From assembly GCF_035987325.1 (NCBI RefSeq), contig NZ_CP108488.1, positions 8,432,001-8,496,000 on the forward strand: a stretch of 64,000 nucleotides of DNA, read 5' to 3'. Origin of the DNA: Streptomyces sp. NBC_01244. GTDB taxonomy: Bacteria; Actinomycetota; Actinomycetes; Streptomycetales; Streptomycetaceae. Positions 36,983-45,173 of this stretch are shown here, piece after piece. The notes beneath the pieces are model-generated. The model had not been told where the DNA came from. It did no database searches and worked only from the letters and a program-made list of their open reading frames with translations. The position numbers and the translations under genes were made by a program. Position 1 is the stretch's first letter. The number at the start of each line of letters is the position of its first letter.

Positions 36983-37317
36983 CAGCAGCAGCCCTCCTCG
37001 GCGGCGTTGGTGCAGGTGCGGTCGGTGTGGACGGCGATGACTGCCGTCCGCAGATCATCCAGGGCGTGGCCGAGCCGTGCGTCGGCGAGCTCGTAGCGGG
37101 TGCGGCGCCCGTCGGGCAGGGCGACGACGAGACCGCAGTCCCGAAGGCAGGCGAGGTGGTTGGACAGCCGCGTCCGCGAGACGCCGATGCGGTCGGCCAG
37201 ATCGGAGGGATACGCGGGTGCTTCGCGCAGGGCGAGCAGCAGCCGGCAGCGGATGGGATCGGCGAGCGCTCGGCCGAACCGGGCCAGCACCTCGATGTCG
37301 GGGGTGATCGTCAGCAC
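36982..37317 (-). CDS. ArsR/SmtB-family metal-responsive repressor
   Basis: 111 residues, winged helix: ALADPIRCRLLLALREAP, then the recognition helix region VSRTRLSNHLACLRDCGLV. Cysteines at RCRLL, ACLRDC and the C-terminal CTNAAEEGCC resemble CmtR/NmtR-type sensors, so Cd(II), Pb(II) or As(III) are possible inducers. The GTG at 37317 is chosen; the message may be leaderless. Divergent from the ACR3-like carrier with a perfect palindrome between. Confidence 0.85.
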   Translation of the reverse strand: MLTITPDIEVLARFGRALADPIRCRLLLALREAPAYPSDLADRIGVSRTRLSNHLACLRDCGLVVALPDGRRTRYELADARLGHALDDLRTAVIAVHTDRTCTNAAEEGCC

Positions 37318-37337
37318 CGCACCCACAGTACATAGAA

Positions 37338-37351
37338 TCCTGAATTCAGGA
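37338..37351. promoter_or_regulatory. perfect 14-bp palindrome, probable ArsR-family operator
   Basis: TCCTGAATTCAGGA is fully self-complementary and lies 21 bp upstream of the repressor start, in the divergent promoter region with the carrier at 37471. Confidence 0.75.
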
Positions 37352-37470
37352 AACCATGTACTGATGCCGTGTTCCGTGCGCCGTGGCTTCCCGCGGCTTG
37401 CCACAATGACCATGGCCCGCCAGGGCCGAGAAGAACGCCGATCAGCACAACGGGCAGGGAGTCGGACACG

Positions 37471-38475
37471 GTGTCGCAGGAACCTCGAAGTCCGGTCGAG
37501 CGGATGGAAGCCCACCAGATCGCGATCTACCTCGGCGCCATGGCTCTCGGCGGCCTTCTGGGCTGGGCGGCGCCCGCCGCCGGCCCCGGGCTGGAACACG
37601 CCATCAACCCGGTCCTCGGCGCCCTGCTGTTCGTCACCTTCCTCCAGGTTCCGGCGGCCGAGCTGCTCCGCTCCCTGCGCGATGGCCGCTTCCTGTCCGC
37701 CGCGATGGCCGTGAACTTCATCGTCGTCCCGCTCGTCGTGGCAGCCCTGTACGGGTTCCTGCCCGCCGATCAGGCGGTCCGGGTCGGCGTGCTGCTGGTG
37801 CTGCTGTGCCCGTGCGTGGACTACGTCATCGTCTTCAGCGGCCTGGCGGGCGGCGACAGCCGGCGCCTGCTGGCCGCCACCCCGCTCCTGCTCGTCGCGC
37901 AGATGGCGCTCCTGCCCGGTTTCCTCTACCTGTTCATGGGCTCGGGCCTCGGAGACATCGTCGACGCGGGGCCCTTCCTCGAAGCCTTCCTGCTGTTGAT
38001 CGTCGTACCGCTCGTACTGGCCTGGACGCTCCAGACCTGGGCGGCCCGTGCGCACGCCGGCCAGAGGGTGTCCGACGCCGCGACCACCACGATGGTGCCG
38101 CTGATGGCGGCCACCCTGATCACGGTCGTCGCCTCCCAGGTCCCCAAGCTGGGCGGCAGCCTCGGCGACGTGGCAGCCGTCATCCCGTTCTACGCCGCCT
38201 TCCTGATCGTCATGGCCTTCGCCGGGCGCCTGGTGGCGCGCCTCTTCCGGCTCGACGTGCCCGCCTCCCGGGCCGTCGTCTTCACCGGCGCCACCCGCAA
38301 TTCCCTCGTCGTCCTGCCCCTCGCTCTGGCCCTGCCCGACGAGCTCGCCGTCGCCGCGGTCGTCGTGGTCACCCAGACCCTCGTCGAGGTCATCGGGATG
38401 GTCGTCTTCGTACGCCTCGTCCCCCGCCTCGTCCCCCGCCTGGTCCCCGACCGGGAACCGTTCGCGGGTGGCTGA
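37471..38475 (+). CDS. ACR3/bile-acid-symporter-family metalloid or organic anion carrier
   Basis: 334 residues with about ten membrane helices. VLLVLLCPCVDYVIVFSGLAGGD carries the conserved cysteine pair region where ACR3 arsenite carriers have their essential Cys (LLCPCVDYV), and TGATRNSLVVLPLALALP matches the second repeat. Close to the arsenic resistance and bile-acid symporter branches. Its location opposite an ArsR repressor supports arsenite or related metalloid export. The GTG at 37471 has GGGAG upstream; an in-frame ATG lies at 37504. Confidence 0.8.
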   Translation: MSQEPRSPVERMEAHQIAIYLGAMALGGLLGWAAPAAGPGLEHAINPVLGALLFVTFLQVPAAELLRSLRDGRFLSAAMAVNFIVVPLVVAALYGFLPADQAVRVGVLLVLLCPCVDYVIVFSGLAGGDSRRLLAATPLLLVAQMALLPGFLYLFMGSGLGDIVDAGPFLEAFLLLIVVPLVLAWTLQTWAARAHAGQRVSDAATTTMVPLMAATLITVVASQVPKLGGSLGDVAAVIPFYAAFLIVMAFAGRLVARLFRLDVPASRAVVFTGATRNSLVVLPLALALPDELAVAAVVVVTQTLVEVIGMVVFVRLVPRLVPRLVPDREPFAGG

Positions 38476-38650
38476 GTACGGCGACCGCGCTGCTCCCGTC
38501 CCTGCTCACCTCCACCCTCGGCGCCGCAGGGGCAGCCCTGGGGGGTGATCGAAGGCCTCTCCGACGCCCTGGCCGGCGCGGCGCGCTTCGGCGACCGGCT
38601 CGGCGCCCGGGGCCCGGGGCCCGGTCATCGTCCTGGCCGGCGGCGTCGCC
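38476..38650 (+). pseudogene. remnant of an MFS transporter
   Basis: Directly after the carrier, two frames give STLGAAGAAL and GVIEGLSDALAGAARFGD, a segment found in streptomycete MFS carriers. The two parts join if one G is removed from the GGGGGG run at about 38540. Nothing before or after belongs to such a transporter, so only a short internal piece survives. Confidence 0.45.
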
Positions 38651-38660
38651 GCGGTCGCCG

Positions 38661-39415
38661 CTCCTCCACGTACCTGGCTGGGTGGATGCTCCTGGACCTG
38701 ACCGGGAGGAAGCCGAGGCCGCCCGCTGGGGCATGACGGGATCGCCGACGGTCCTGCTCGACGGCCTCGACCCGTTCGCGGTGGCCGGCGCCCCGGCGAG
38801 CGTGTCCTGCCGCCTCTACCGGGACGAGGACGGCCGCGCGGACGGGGCCCCGAGCGTGCAGGCCCTTCGCCAGGCGCTGGCCGGTGCGATTCCCGCCTCG
38901 GCGGCAGGGGGACGGAGTGCTGCGAGGGGGATCTGCTGGACCCGATCGGCCGGGCCGGCCGTGGCCGACGTGCCCCGACTGGGCGCGGTCTGCGCGCCGT
39001 TCACCAGGCGGTACTGCGGTCCTTCGCCACCGATGGCACGGCTCCCGAGGTCGCCGCACTGGAACCCGTAGCCGCTCTCGCGGGCAGGGCCGCGGCTGAG
39101 GTGCTCGCCGAACTGGACCGCGAGGACTTCCTGACCCTCGACGAAGCGGGGCGGATCCGGGCGGCGTACCCCTTCTCGGCGTTCGAGACCCCGCACCGGA
39201 TCCGGCTGGCGAACGGGGTACGGGTGTGGTCGATGTGTGCCATCGACGCCCTGGGCGTCTCCGCCATGCTCGATGGCCAGGACGCACGGATCTCCTCCTG
39301 CGACCCGGTCAACGGCGAGCCGGTGACCGTCACTTTCGCCGACGGGGCCACGCTGTGGGAGCCGGAGGACGCGGTCGTGTTCATCGGCCGCCGCCAAGGC
39401 GGCCGCCCAGGGTGA
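38661..39415 (+). pseudogene. MerB-like organomercurial lyase-related gene, broken
   Basis: The first frame has GMTGSPTVLLDGLDPFAVAG and CRLYRDEDGRADGAPSVQAL, a thioredoxin-like N-part. A second frame from about 38920 gives ECCEGDLLDPIG when one G is restored, then LDREDFLTLDEAGRIRAAYP and WSMCAIDALGVSAML, typical of MerB/alkylmercury lyase relatives. The true N-terminus is missing and the C-terminus stops at 39415, where box element C begins, so the gene is truncated on both sides. It may have belonged to the neighbouring metal cassette. Confidence 0.65.
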
Positions 39416-39419
39416 AGTC

Positions 39420-39447
39420 CGTCAAAGGCCCGTCAGAAGGACATCAG
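39420..39447 (-). promoter_or_regulatory. three-box hexamer array, element C
   Basis: CGTCAA (39420), CGTCAG (39431) and CATCAG (39442) on plus are TTGACG, CTGACG and CTGATG on minus, in exact 11-bp steps. The element starts 5 bp after the stop of the broken MerB-like gene and precedes leader ORF C, which starts 42 bp past the last box. Confidence 0.6.
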
Positions 39448-39488
39448 GGCTCTTGAGCCGACGAACGAGGCCCAGTTGGATGGACGAC

Positions 39489-39581
39489 GTGAACATCGGT
39501 CAGCGCCACGACGACCGGCCACCGCATCCGGTGCCGCCGGTGCAGCGTCCTGTTCACCTTCCGGTGCGCCACACCCGTTGA
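39489..39581 (+). CDS. short leader ORF, copy C
   Basis: 30 codons from GTG 39489, N-terminus MNIGQRHDDRPPHPV; an in-frame ATG lies 9 nt upstream. It belongs to the same family as copies at 14806 and 17791 but is on the opposite strand and lies at the junction with the truncated SDR copy rather than ahead of an intact gene. Confidence 0.35.
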   Translation: MNIGQRHDDRPPHPVPPVQRPVHLPVRHTR

Positions 39582-39617
39582 TTCCCGGCTCACCCCCTTG
39601 GGCGGCGCCCGTCGCGA

Positions 39618-40229
39618 TCACCCCGCACCGCGGGACGTGCCGACGCCCCCACGCGATACCCAACGACCCTTCACCGCAGGGCGGCTTCCCGCACAGGGCC
39701 GCCGCCGTGCCCTTCCACTGGCGGCGAGGCGGGCGTAACGGCGCAGCCGCTGCGGGTCGTTCCACATGATCGTGACGGTGCGGTGGAGCGAGGAGGAGAC
39801 GTTGACGACGCGGCCGCCCTGGTCGGTGGTGAGCGCGGGCTCGAGCAGGTTCGTCAGCAGGTAGTGGGCGAGGAAGTTGACCTGGAAGGCGATCTCGTTG
39901 CCGTCGGCCGTAAGGGTGTGGCGCGCGGGCGCCGAGATGGCCGCGTTGTTGACGAGTACGTCGAGGCGCGGGTGCTCGCGTACGACCGCGTAGGCCAGGC
40001 TCTCGACCTCGTCGAGGTGGGCGAAATCGGCGGCGAACGGCCGCAGGGACGAGTCGTTGATGCCGGCAGTGGTGATCAGCCGGTCGGCCGCGGCCTGCGC
40101 CTCATCGGGGGTGCGGCCGTGCAGGAGGACGGTGGCGCCACGCTCGGCGAGCTTGCGGGCGGTCTCGTAGCCGATGCCGGAGGTGGCTCCGGTGACGAGA
40201 ACGGTACGTCCGGACAGGGAAGAAGGCAT
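39618..40229 (-). pseudogene. truncated second copy of the SDR gene
   Basis: From ATG 40229 (AGGAA upstream) it matches the SDR at 16729 closely: LSGRTVLVTGATSGIGYETA, LVNNAAISAPARHTLTADGN and WNDPQRLRRYARLAA. Homology stops at about 39720, just before the catalytic tyrosine, and the frame runs on into unrelated sequence. It therefore lacks the active site and last 90 residues. It is the product of a segmental duplication that also carried the upstream box element and hairpin. Confidence 0.8.
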
Positions 40230-40411
40230 GTCGGATTCCTGGAAACGGGGCATGGCCGACCTGCCTGTCGCCCCGACGGGACGCGGGGGTACGGGTTCAG
40301 CTCATGCGGAGATGGTGAGGATGCGTACGGTGCCCCGAACACGCCCTTCAGGCGGGCGGTGGCGGGAACGCGGACGACCCGCGGCCGGTCGGCGTAGCGC
40401 GGAACGCTGTT

Positions 40412-40535
40412 CATGAACCCATCCCAGCGCATCCGACCTGCGGGGACAGGATTCTGAACGCGCCCTTGACGCCTCTTTGGCCCGCGCCATCAGGGGTGCG
40501 TCAAGATCGATCGCTGCGCGGAAGGAAGGCGTCAA
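40412..40535. promoter_or_regulatory. box element D with degenerate leader ORF
   Basis: TTGACG (40466), TTGGCC (40477), CATCAG (40488) and CGTCAA (40499) share an 11-bp register; another CGTCAA lies at 40530. A minus-strand frame from ATG 40414 begins MNSVPRYADRPR, a diverged relative of the leader ORFs, 52 nt from the nearest box. It faces the truncated SDR copy and mirrors element B in layout. Confidence 0.55.
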
Positions 40536-40706
40536 GGAGTGCTGCCCGGGCTGCGTCCACGGGTGAGACTGATGCGGCGACGGACCGGGATGACGGTTCG
40601 TGGCGCGCGGCTGGAGGCGCGACCTGAACTCCGTCGAAGGACGGCAAGGTCCGGGCCGTGGGGGGCCGGGCCGACGCACCGCGTGCTGCTCACCCGCCGC
40701 ACAACA

Positions 40707-40755
40707 CATGAGCCGTCCGGCCCCGGAGTGGGGATTCCGGGGCCGGCGGCTCATG
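40707..40755. terminator. long hairpin, partner of the one at 18125
   Basis: CATGAGCCGTCCGGCCCCGG pairs with the complementary arm ending at 40755 with one mismatch. Similar sequence and position relative to element D as the hairpin near element B, marking the extent of the duplicated segment. Confidence 0.6.
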
Positions 40756-40877
40756 TGGTCTGCGTGATCATCCAGGGACGCCACCGGCCGACAAACGTGC
40801 CCGTGGCGGAGCCCATGGACGCGGGGCGCGGTGAGTCCTCCGGGGTGGCGGCGGTCACCCGTGGCTGGGTGCTCCCC

Positions 40878-41099
40878 ATGAACCGGCGCCACGTCCGAAG
40901 CCCCCGCCTCTACGGCCTGGGCCAGTTGGTGGCGGGCCTGGCGCTGTGCTGGCAGGTGTTCTTCGGGTTGGTGATCAGCGATGCCGGGACCCGACACTGG
41001 GGCCCCCTGACCGGCGGCGCGATGCTGGTCCTCGGCCTCATGGTGATGATGGTGGGCCAGCTGACGGGTGGTGGCAGGGAAGGCAGCGGCACACCGTAG
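40878..41099 (+). CDS. small two-helix membrane protein
   Basis: 73 residues starting MNRRHVRSPRLYGLGQLVAG, with helices LVAGLALCWQVFFGLVI and GGAMLVLGLMVMMVGQL. An upstream in-frame ATG at 40815 is possible. It resembles short hypothetical membrane proteins common in Streptomyces. No functional clue from its neighbours, which are broken genes. Confidence 0.5.
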   Translation: MNRRHVRSPRLYGLGQLVAGLALCWQVFFGLVISDAGTRHWGPLTGGAMLVLGLMVMMVGQLTGGGREGSGTP

Positions 41100-41159
41100 G
41101 AACCGGCGCAACGGGGGCTGCCATTCCGTCGGCACCAGCCGCGCTCAAGGGTGCGGGTA

Positions 41160-41505
41160 TGCCGTCGGCGGTGGTGGACTGCGCGCTCTACGAGGACGGG
41201 CGCCGGAGGTCCGGTTCGCGTGGATCGGTCTGTACGAGCCCACCGAGGAGCAGCTCCAGGAGGTCGCCGGGGCCTTCGGTCTGCACCCCCTCGCCGTGGA
41301 GGACCGAGGTCTTCTCCCCGGACCGCCCGGTGGACGCCGGGCGGATCTACCAGCTCAAGCGCGAGCTCCTCGAATTCAAGCGAGCCGTGATGCCCCTCGC
41401 CGGCCCCTGCACCGACTCGGCGAAGGCGCGGTTCCCGGGATTCCGGCGAAGGTCGCCACGTACTTCCGGGACGTGGCCGCGCGCTGCGCCGCAACAAATG
41501 GCTCT
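41160..41505 (+). pseudogene. CorA-type Mg2+ channel remnant
   Basis: Pieces in three frames match the soluble part of CorA: VDCALYEDGRR, then VRFAWIGLYEPTEEQLQEVA and FGLHPLAVED, then GRIYQLKRELLEFKRAVMPL, then VATYFRDVAARC. The first break is mended by one C, but about 80 residues between LAVED and RIYQ are missing and there is no membrane domain. A true relic. Confidence 0.65.
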
Positions 41506-41552
41506 AGCGATCCGGCCGGCGCGGGGGTGGGCAGCCGCCACCATGACTTGTC

Positions 41553-42241
41553 CATGATCGAAGGGCCGGGAGCTCCCGAAAGTTGTGCCGACGCGCCGCC
41601 CGCCCCGTACACGATGGCCGGTCTGGCGGGCGATCTGGCAGGACTGATGGACCACTTGGGCATCCGCCGCGCGGCGGTGGTCGGCTATTCGCTCGGCAGC
41701 TTCACCGCGGAGCTTCGCGCGCGTACCCGTCCCGACCTGGTCGGTGCACTGGTGCTGATGGCGGGGGCCGGCCCCCTGACGGGCGTGGTCGACGCGGTCA
41801 TCGACGCGGAGGCGGAGCTGGTCGGCCTGTTGGGGCACTTGCCACCCGCGTTCGCTGCGTTGCAGACGCTGCAGACGTTGCCGAGCACGCTGCCGCCGCT
41901 GGTGCTGCGCGACGACGCCGGGGAGGTCGCCGCGTGGCGGGAGCTGCTGGGTGGGCAGGAAGCGGTATGGGCGTCGCGGCCGGAGAAGCAGGGCAGGCCG
42001 CGGCTTCCCACGTCTGGCTCCGCGATGCGGACCGCATGGCTGTCCTCGCGGGGATCCGAGCCCGCACGCTGGCGGTGGCGTTCGAGCACGACCTGTACTT
42101 CCGCCCTGGACGGGCGCCGAAGCCGTCCGGCTGCTGCCGCGCGGGGAACCGGCGGTCGTCGAGGGCGCGGCGCAGGGCGGCGTGCTGACTCACGCGGGGG
42201 CGACCGCCGAGGTCCTCCTGCAGTTCCTGGAGAGGGCCTGA
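41553..42241 (+). pseudogene. alpha/beta-hydrolase, N-terminus missing and two frameshifts
   Basis: ADAPPAPYTMAGLAGDLAGL is followed by the nucleophile elbow VVGYSLGSF; other frames give ASHVWLRDADRMAVLAGI and TGAEAVRLLPRGEP, with the catalytic His probably in VLTHAG. The two internal breaks are mended by one G each, so these may be sequencing errors. The absence of the first 70 or so residues is real, as the preceding DNA is CorA-like. Confidence 0.65.
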
Positions 42242-42379
42242 TGTCGAGTGAGGCGCCGGCGGTTGCCTCCAGGAGGGAGCAGTTCCCCGACTGCTCCACA
42301 GTGCCGCCTCCGGTGACCTGTTCGCTGTACGTTCGGCGTCTCGTGAGGGAGACCCTTCGGGTGGAGGGGATGATCCTGG

Positions 42380-43855
42380 TCAGCGGGTGAAGGAGTCCGC
42401 CTCGCCCGGCTCGGTCTCCAGGGCCTGGCGGTCGAACCTCAGCATGCCGAGGAAGAACAGGCCGCCGAGCAGGAGGAGGCCCACCACGATCACCACGGAG
42501 ACGAAGGCCTCCTTCGGGCTGACCAGAACGAACAACGCGATGAGCGTCCACAGCAGTGCGCAGATGGCGACCGGCAGTTCGAAGCGTCCCAGGTCGAAGG
42601 CGCCCTTCTTGCGGCTCAGGCGTCCGCGCACCGTCAGGTAGAGCACGATGGTCGAGCCGTAGGTGAGCGCGGGGAGGATGGTCGAGGCCGTGATCAGCTT
42701 CAGCAGCGCGGCTCCCGGCAGTGCGACCATCAGGACGACGCCCAGGGCGAAGACCAGCACGGTCGCCGGGATCGGCGTCCTCGTGCGGGGGTTCACCCGC
42801 CGCATGAGCCGGTGGGCGGGGAAGCGCGCGTCGCGCGACATCGCGAAGACGAGCCGCGAGCACGAGACCATCACCACGATCCCGGCGCCGAAGAACGCGA
42901 TGGTGATCGCGACCAGCAGCGTCCTCTCCATCGTCGGACCGAACTGGTCGCGCATGATCGCCGCGACCGGTGAGCCCTCGGCGCTGACGCGGGGGATGTC
43001 GTCGATCGCGACGGTGAGCGTGATCAGGAACAGCATGCCCAGAACCCCGGCCGCCACGACCGACCCCACGATCGCGCGCGGAACGGTGCGGAACGGGTCC
43101 TTGGCCTCCTCGGCCAGGTTCGCCGCCGAGTCGAAGCCGACGAGGGTCGCGAGCCCCATGATCATCGCGAGCATCAGCCCGCCGCCGACCGCGAAATAGT
43201 CCGGGGTGTTTTCGACGACCCCGCGCGAGGTGAGGTTGCCGACCGCGCCGTCGCCCGTGATGGCCACGGCGATGACGAGCGCGATCGCCACCACCACGAC
43301 GAGGGCCAGTTCGAGCCCCACCGCGACCGTGTTGATCAGACTGACGAGGCGCGTGGAGGCCACGGCCAGCACGGTCTGGACGAGCAGCACCACCAGCGTG
43401 ATCAGGCGCGCGGCGCCCTCGTCCGGCGCGATGCCGGCGAGCGGCATGAATGCCTGGCTGGCGAGCGCGTTGTCGACCGCCACCACGCCGATGGCCAGGT
43501 AGCAGAAGGTCAGCCACCCGAACCACCAGCCGATCTTCGGGCTGGCCAGCCGCGAGGCCCATTGGTACGAGGAACCGCTGAGCGGGATACGGGCCGCGAA
43601 CTGGGCGACCACCAACGCCACCAGGGTCTGTCCCACCGCGGCGACGATCCACAACCAGATCCCGACCGGCCCGGCGGTCAGCAGGACTTCGTCGAATGTC
43701 GCGAAGATGCCGACCGCCACCGAGATGAACGCGAACGAGATCGCGAACACCTGGAAGGAGCCGAGCGTCCGCTTCAGCTCCTGCCGGTAACCACCGGCCT
43801 CGACGGAGCCCGCATCACCCTGGGCATCGGACGAGGACTCCACCACCGCGGCCAC
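42380..43855 (-). CDS. amino-acid/polyamine permease (APC family)
   Basis: 491 residues, 12 membrane helices. Helix-1 region FQVFAISFAFISVAVGIFATF and helix-6 region GLATLVGFDSAANLAEEAKDP (the classic FDSxxxxxEE motif) mark an amino-acid permease of the ACT/GABA type. The hydrophilic N-terminus of about 25 residues is usual. The gene stands alone: a remnant lies downstream and a 291-bp gap upstream in which I see no gene. No box array precedes it. Confidence 0.85.
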   Translation of the reverse strand: MAAVVESSSDAQGDAGSVEAGGYRQELKRTLGSFQVFAISFAFISVAVGIFATFDEVLLTAGPVGIWLWIVAAVGQTLVALVVAQFAARIPLSGSSYQWASRLASPKIGWWFGWLTFCYLAIGVVAVDNALASQAFMPLAGIAPDEGAARLITLVVLLVQTVLAVASTRLVSLINTVAVGLELALVVVVAIALVIAVAITGDGAVGNLTSRGVVENTPDYFAVGGGLMLAMIMGLATLVGFDSAANLAEEAKDPFRTVPRAIVGSVVAAGVLGMLFLITLTVAIDDIPRVSAEGSPVAAIMRDQFGPTMERTLLVAITIAFFGAGIVVMVSCSRLVFAMSRDARFPAHRLMRRVNPRTRTPIPATVLVFALGVVLMVALPGAALLKLITASTILPALTYGSTIVLYLTVRGRLSRKKGAFDLGRFELPVAICALLWTLIALFVLVSPKEAFVSVVIVVGLLLLGGLFFLGMLRFDRQALETEPGEADSFTR

Positions 43856-44146
43856 CTCACCTTCCGGGGCTCCTCCAGGGCCCGAGGCACACCGCAGGCA
43901 GGGGCTGATCAGTGCACCATTTCACTACCTCCGACGTCTATGTCCCGTTCGACTCGCGAGTGCGGCGGTGCGGATGCCAAGCTCCGGGGGAAGCGGCCGG
44001 CGGTTTCCGACGTGCGAAGGGGGCTGCCGGCGGTCAGCCCGCTCGTGCGTTTCCGCAGGTCAGAAGCAGCTTCAAGTGTTCCGATTGCCACCCCTGTGGA
44101 TCAGTGCCGTACTGGAAGTGACCAGGACACTCGCAGGAGAGGCGTC

Positions 44147-44965
44147 ATGGGAATCCTCGACTGGCTTTTCGGCAAGCAGAACGTGGTGGGCAAGTCCAAC
44201 TCCGACGCAACAGCCGGGGTCTACGGCGGGAACGATGCTGATGGCAATGGCGTAGTGGGTGAAACCAACGGCAAAGGCGCCGGAGTCTTCGGCCAGAGCG
44301 CGACAGGCAATGGCGTGACCGGAGGGGCGTGGACCTTTGGCCAGGTCGGGGTCTGGGGCTTCTACTCCGAAGCAGCGGACCCTCCGCAAAGGGGGGCGGC
44401 CTTCGCGCGGCCGGTCACCGCAGGTGTCTGGGGAACAACGGCCAATGAGGGAGAAGTTCCCAGGGACTCCGGCCGGGACCATCGGCTGAGAAGGGCATCG
44501 GGCGTCGTAGGAGAGGCTTCGCTGCCGGGAGCCGGTTTCGGCTACGGAGTCCTCGGGTTGGGGTACAAGGACGAGGGCGTCGTCGGCTGGAGCCAGCATG
44601 CGGCCGGCGGCAAGTTCGAAGGGCTCACTGGCGCAGAGTGCACGGGAAAGAAGGGGCCGGGCATCACCGCGAAGTCCAAGGAGAGCCCTGGCGGCCGGTT
44701 CGAATCCACTGAGCACGGCCAGATCTGCCTGGTACCGCGAGCAGTCGAATTCGGTACAGGAGATCAGGGTGTCTCCTACCCGAAGCTGCCGGCAACCGGG
44801 CAGTCCGGGGAGATGATCACGGTCGTCCACCAGAACGGAGAGTGCAGCCTCTGGCTGTGCGTCCAGTCCTTCCGCCTCACGCAGACCGGCGGTGGCATCC
44901 ACATCCCGATCCCGGCGGCTTGGGCACAGGTGCGGCTGGGCTCTGCGATCAGTGGTGAGGGATAG
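44147..44965 (+). CDS. GVxG-repeat protein, possible beta-solenoid or tail-fibre-like
   Basis: 272 residues. After MGILDWLFGKQNVVG comes a series of short repeats around GV(Y/V/F/T/W)G: AGVYGGNDADGNGVVGETNG, AGVFGQSATGNGVTGG, VGVWGF, AGVWGTT, SGVVGEA, GYGVLGLG, GVVGWSQ. Such repeats form beta-helical stacks in phage tail and surface proteins. The C-terminal 90 residues (ICLVPRAVEFGTGDQ onward) lack repeats. No signal peptide. AGGAGAGG precedes the ATG. Codon use is less GC-biased than in the neighbours, suggesting transfer. Function unknown. Confidence 0.65.
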   Translation: MGILDWLFGKQNVVGKSNSDATAGVYGGNDADGNGVVGETNGKGAGVFGQSATGNGVTGGAWTFGQVGVWGFYSEAADPPQRGAAFARPVTAGVWGTTANEGEVPRDSGRDHRLRRASGVVGEASLPGAGFGYGVLGLGYKDEGVVGWSQHAAGGKFEGLTGAECTGKKGPGITAKSKESPGGRFESTEHGQICLVPRAVEFGTGDQGVSYPKLPATGQSGEMITVVHQNGECSLWLCVQSFRLTQTGGGIHIPIPAAWAQVRLGSAISGEG

Positions 44966-45173
44966 CCGCCCCCTCGCAGAGGGCGCGAGTCATCGGTGCA
45001 CCGGACAACGACGATTGACACCTCTCGCAAGTGCCGCCTGCACGGCTTTGGCCCCGGTGTGTCGAATCCGCGAGTTGGCCGTCCGCCGTCGCGCGTGCCG
45101 GCGGGGCTGGTGTGGCGGGCTGCCAGGGAGGCGCGCGGCGGTTCGACGTCCACCGTGCGCGGGTCGTCGGAGC

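Noticed and set aside
38476..42241. Transposon or integrase as the cause of the broken-gene region
   Set aside because: No transposase, integrase, terminal inverted repeat or tRNA attachment site could be found there.
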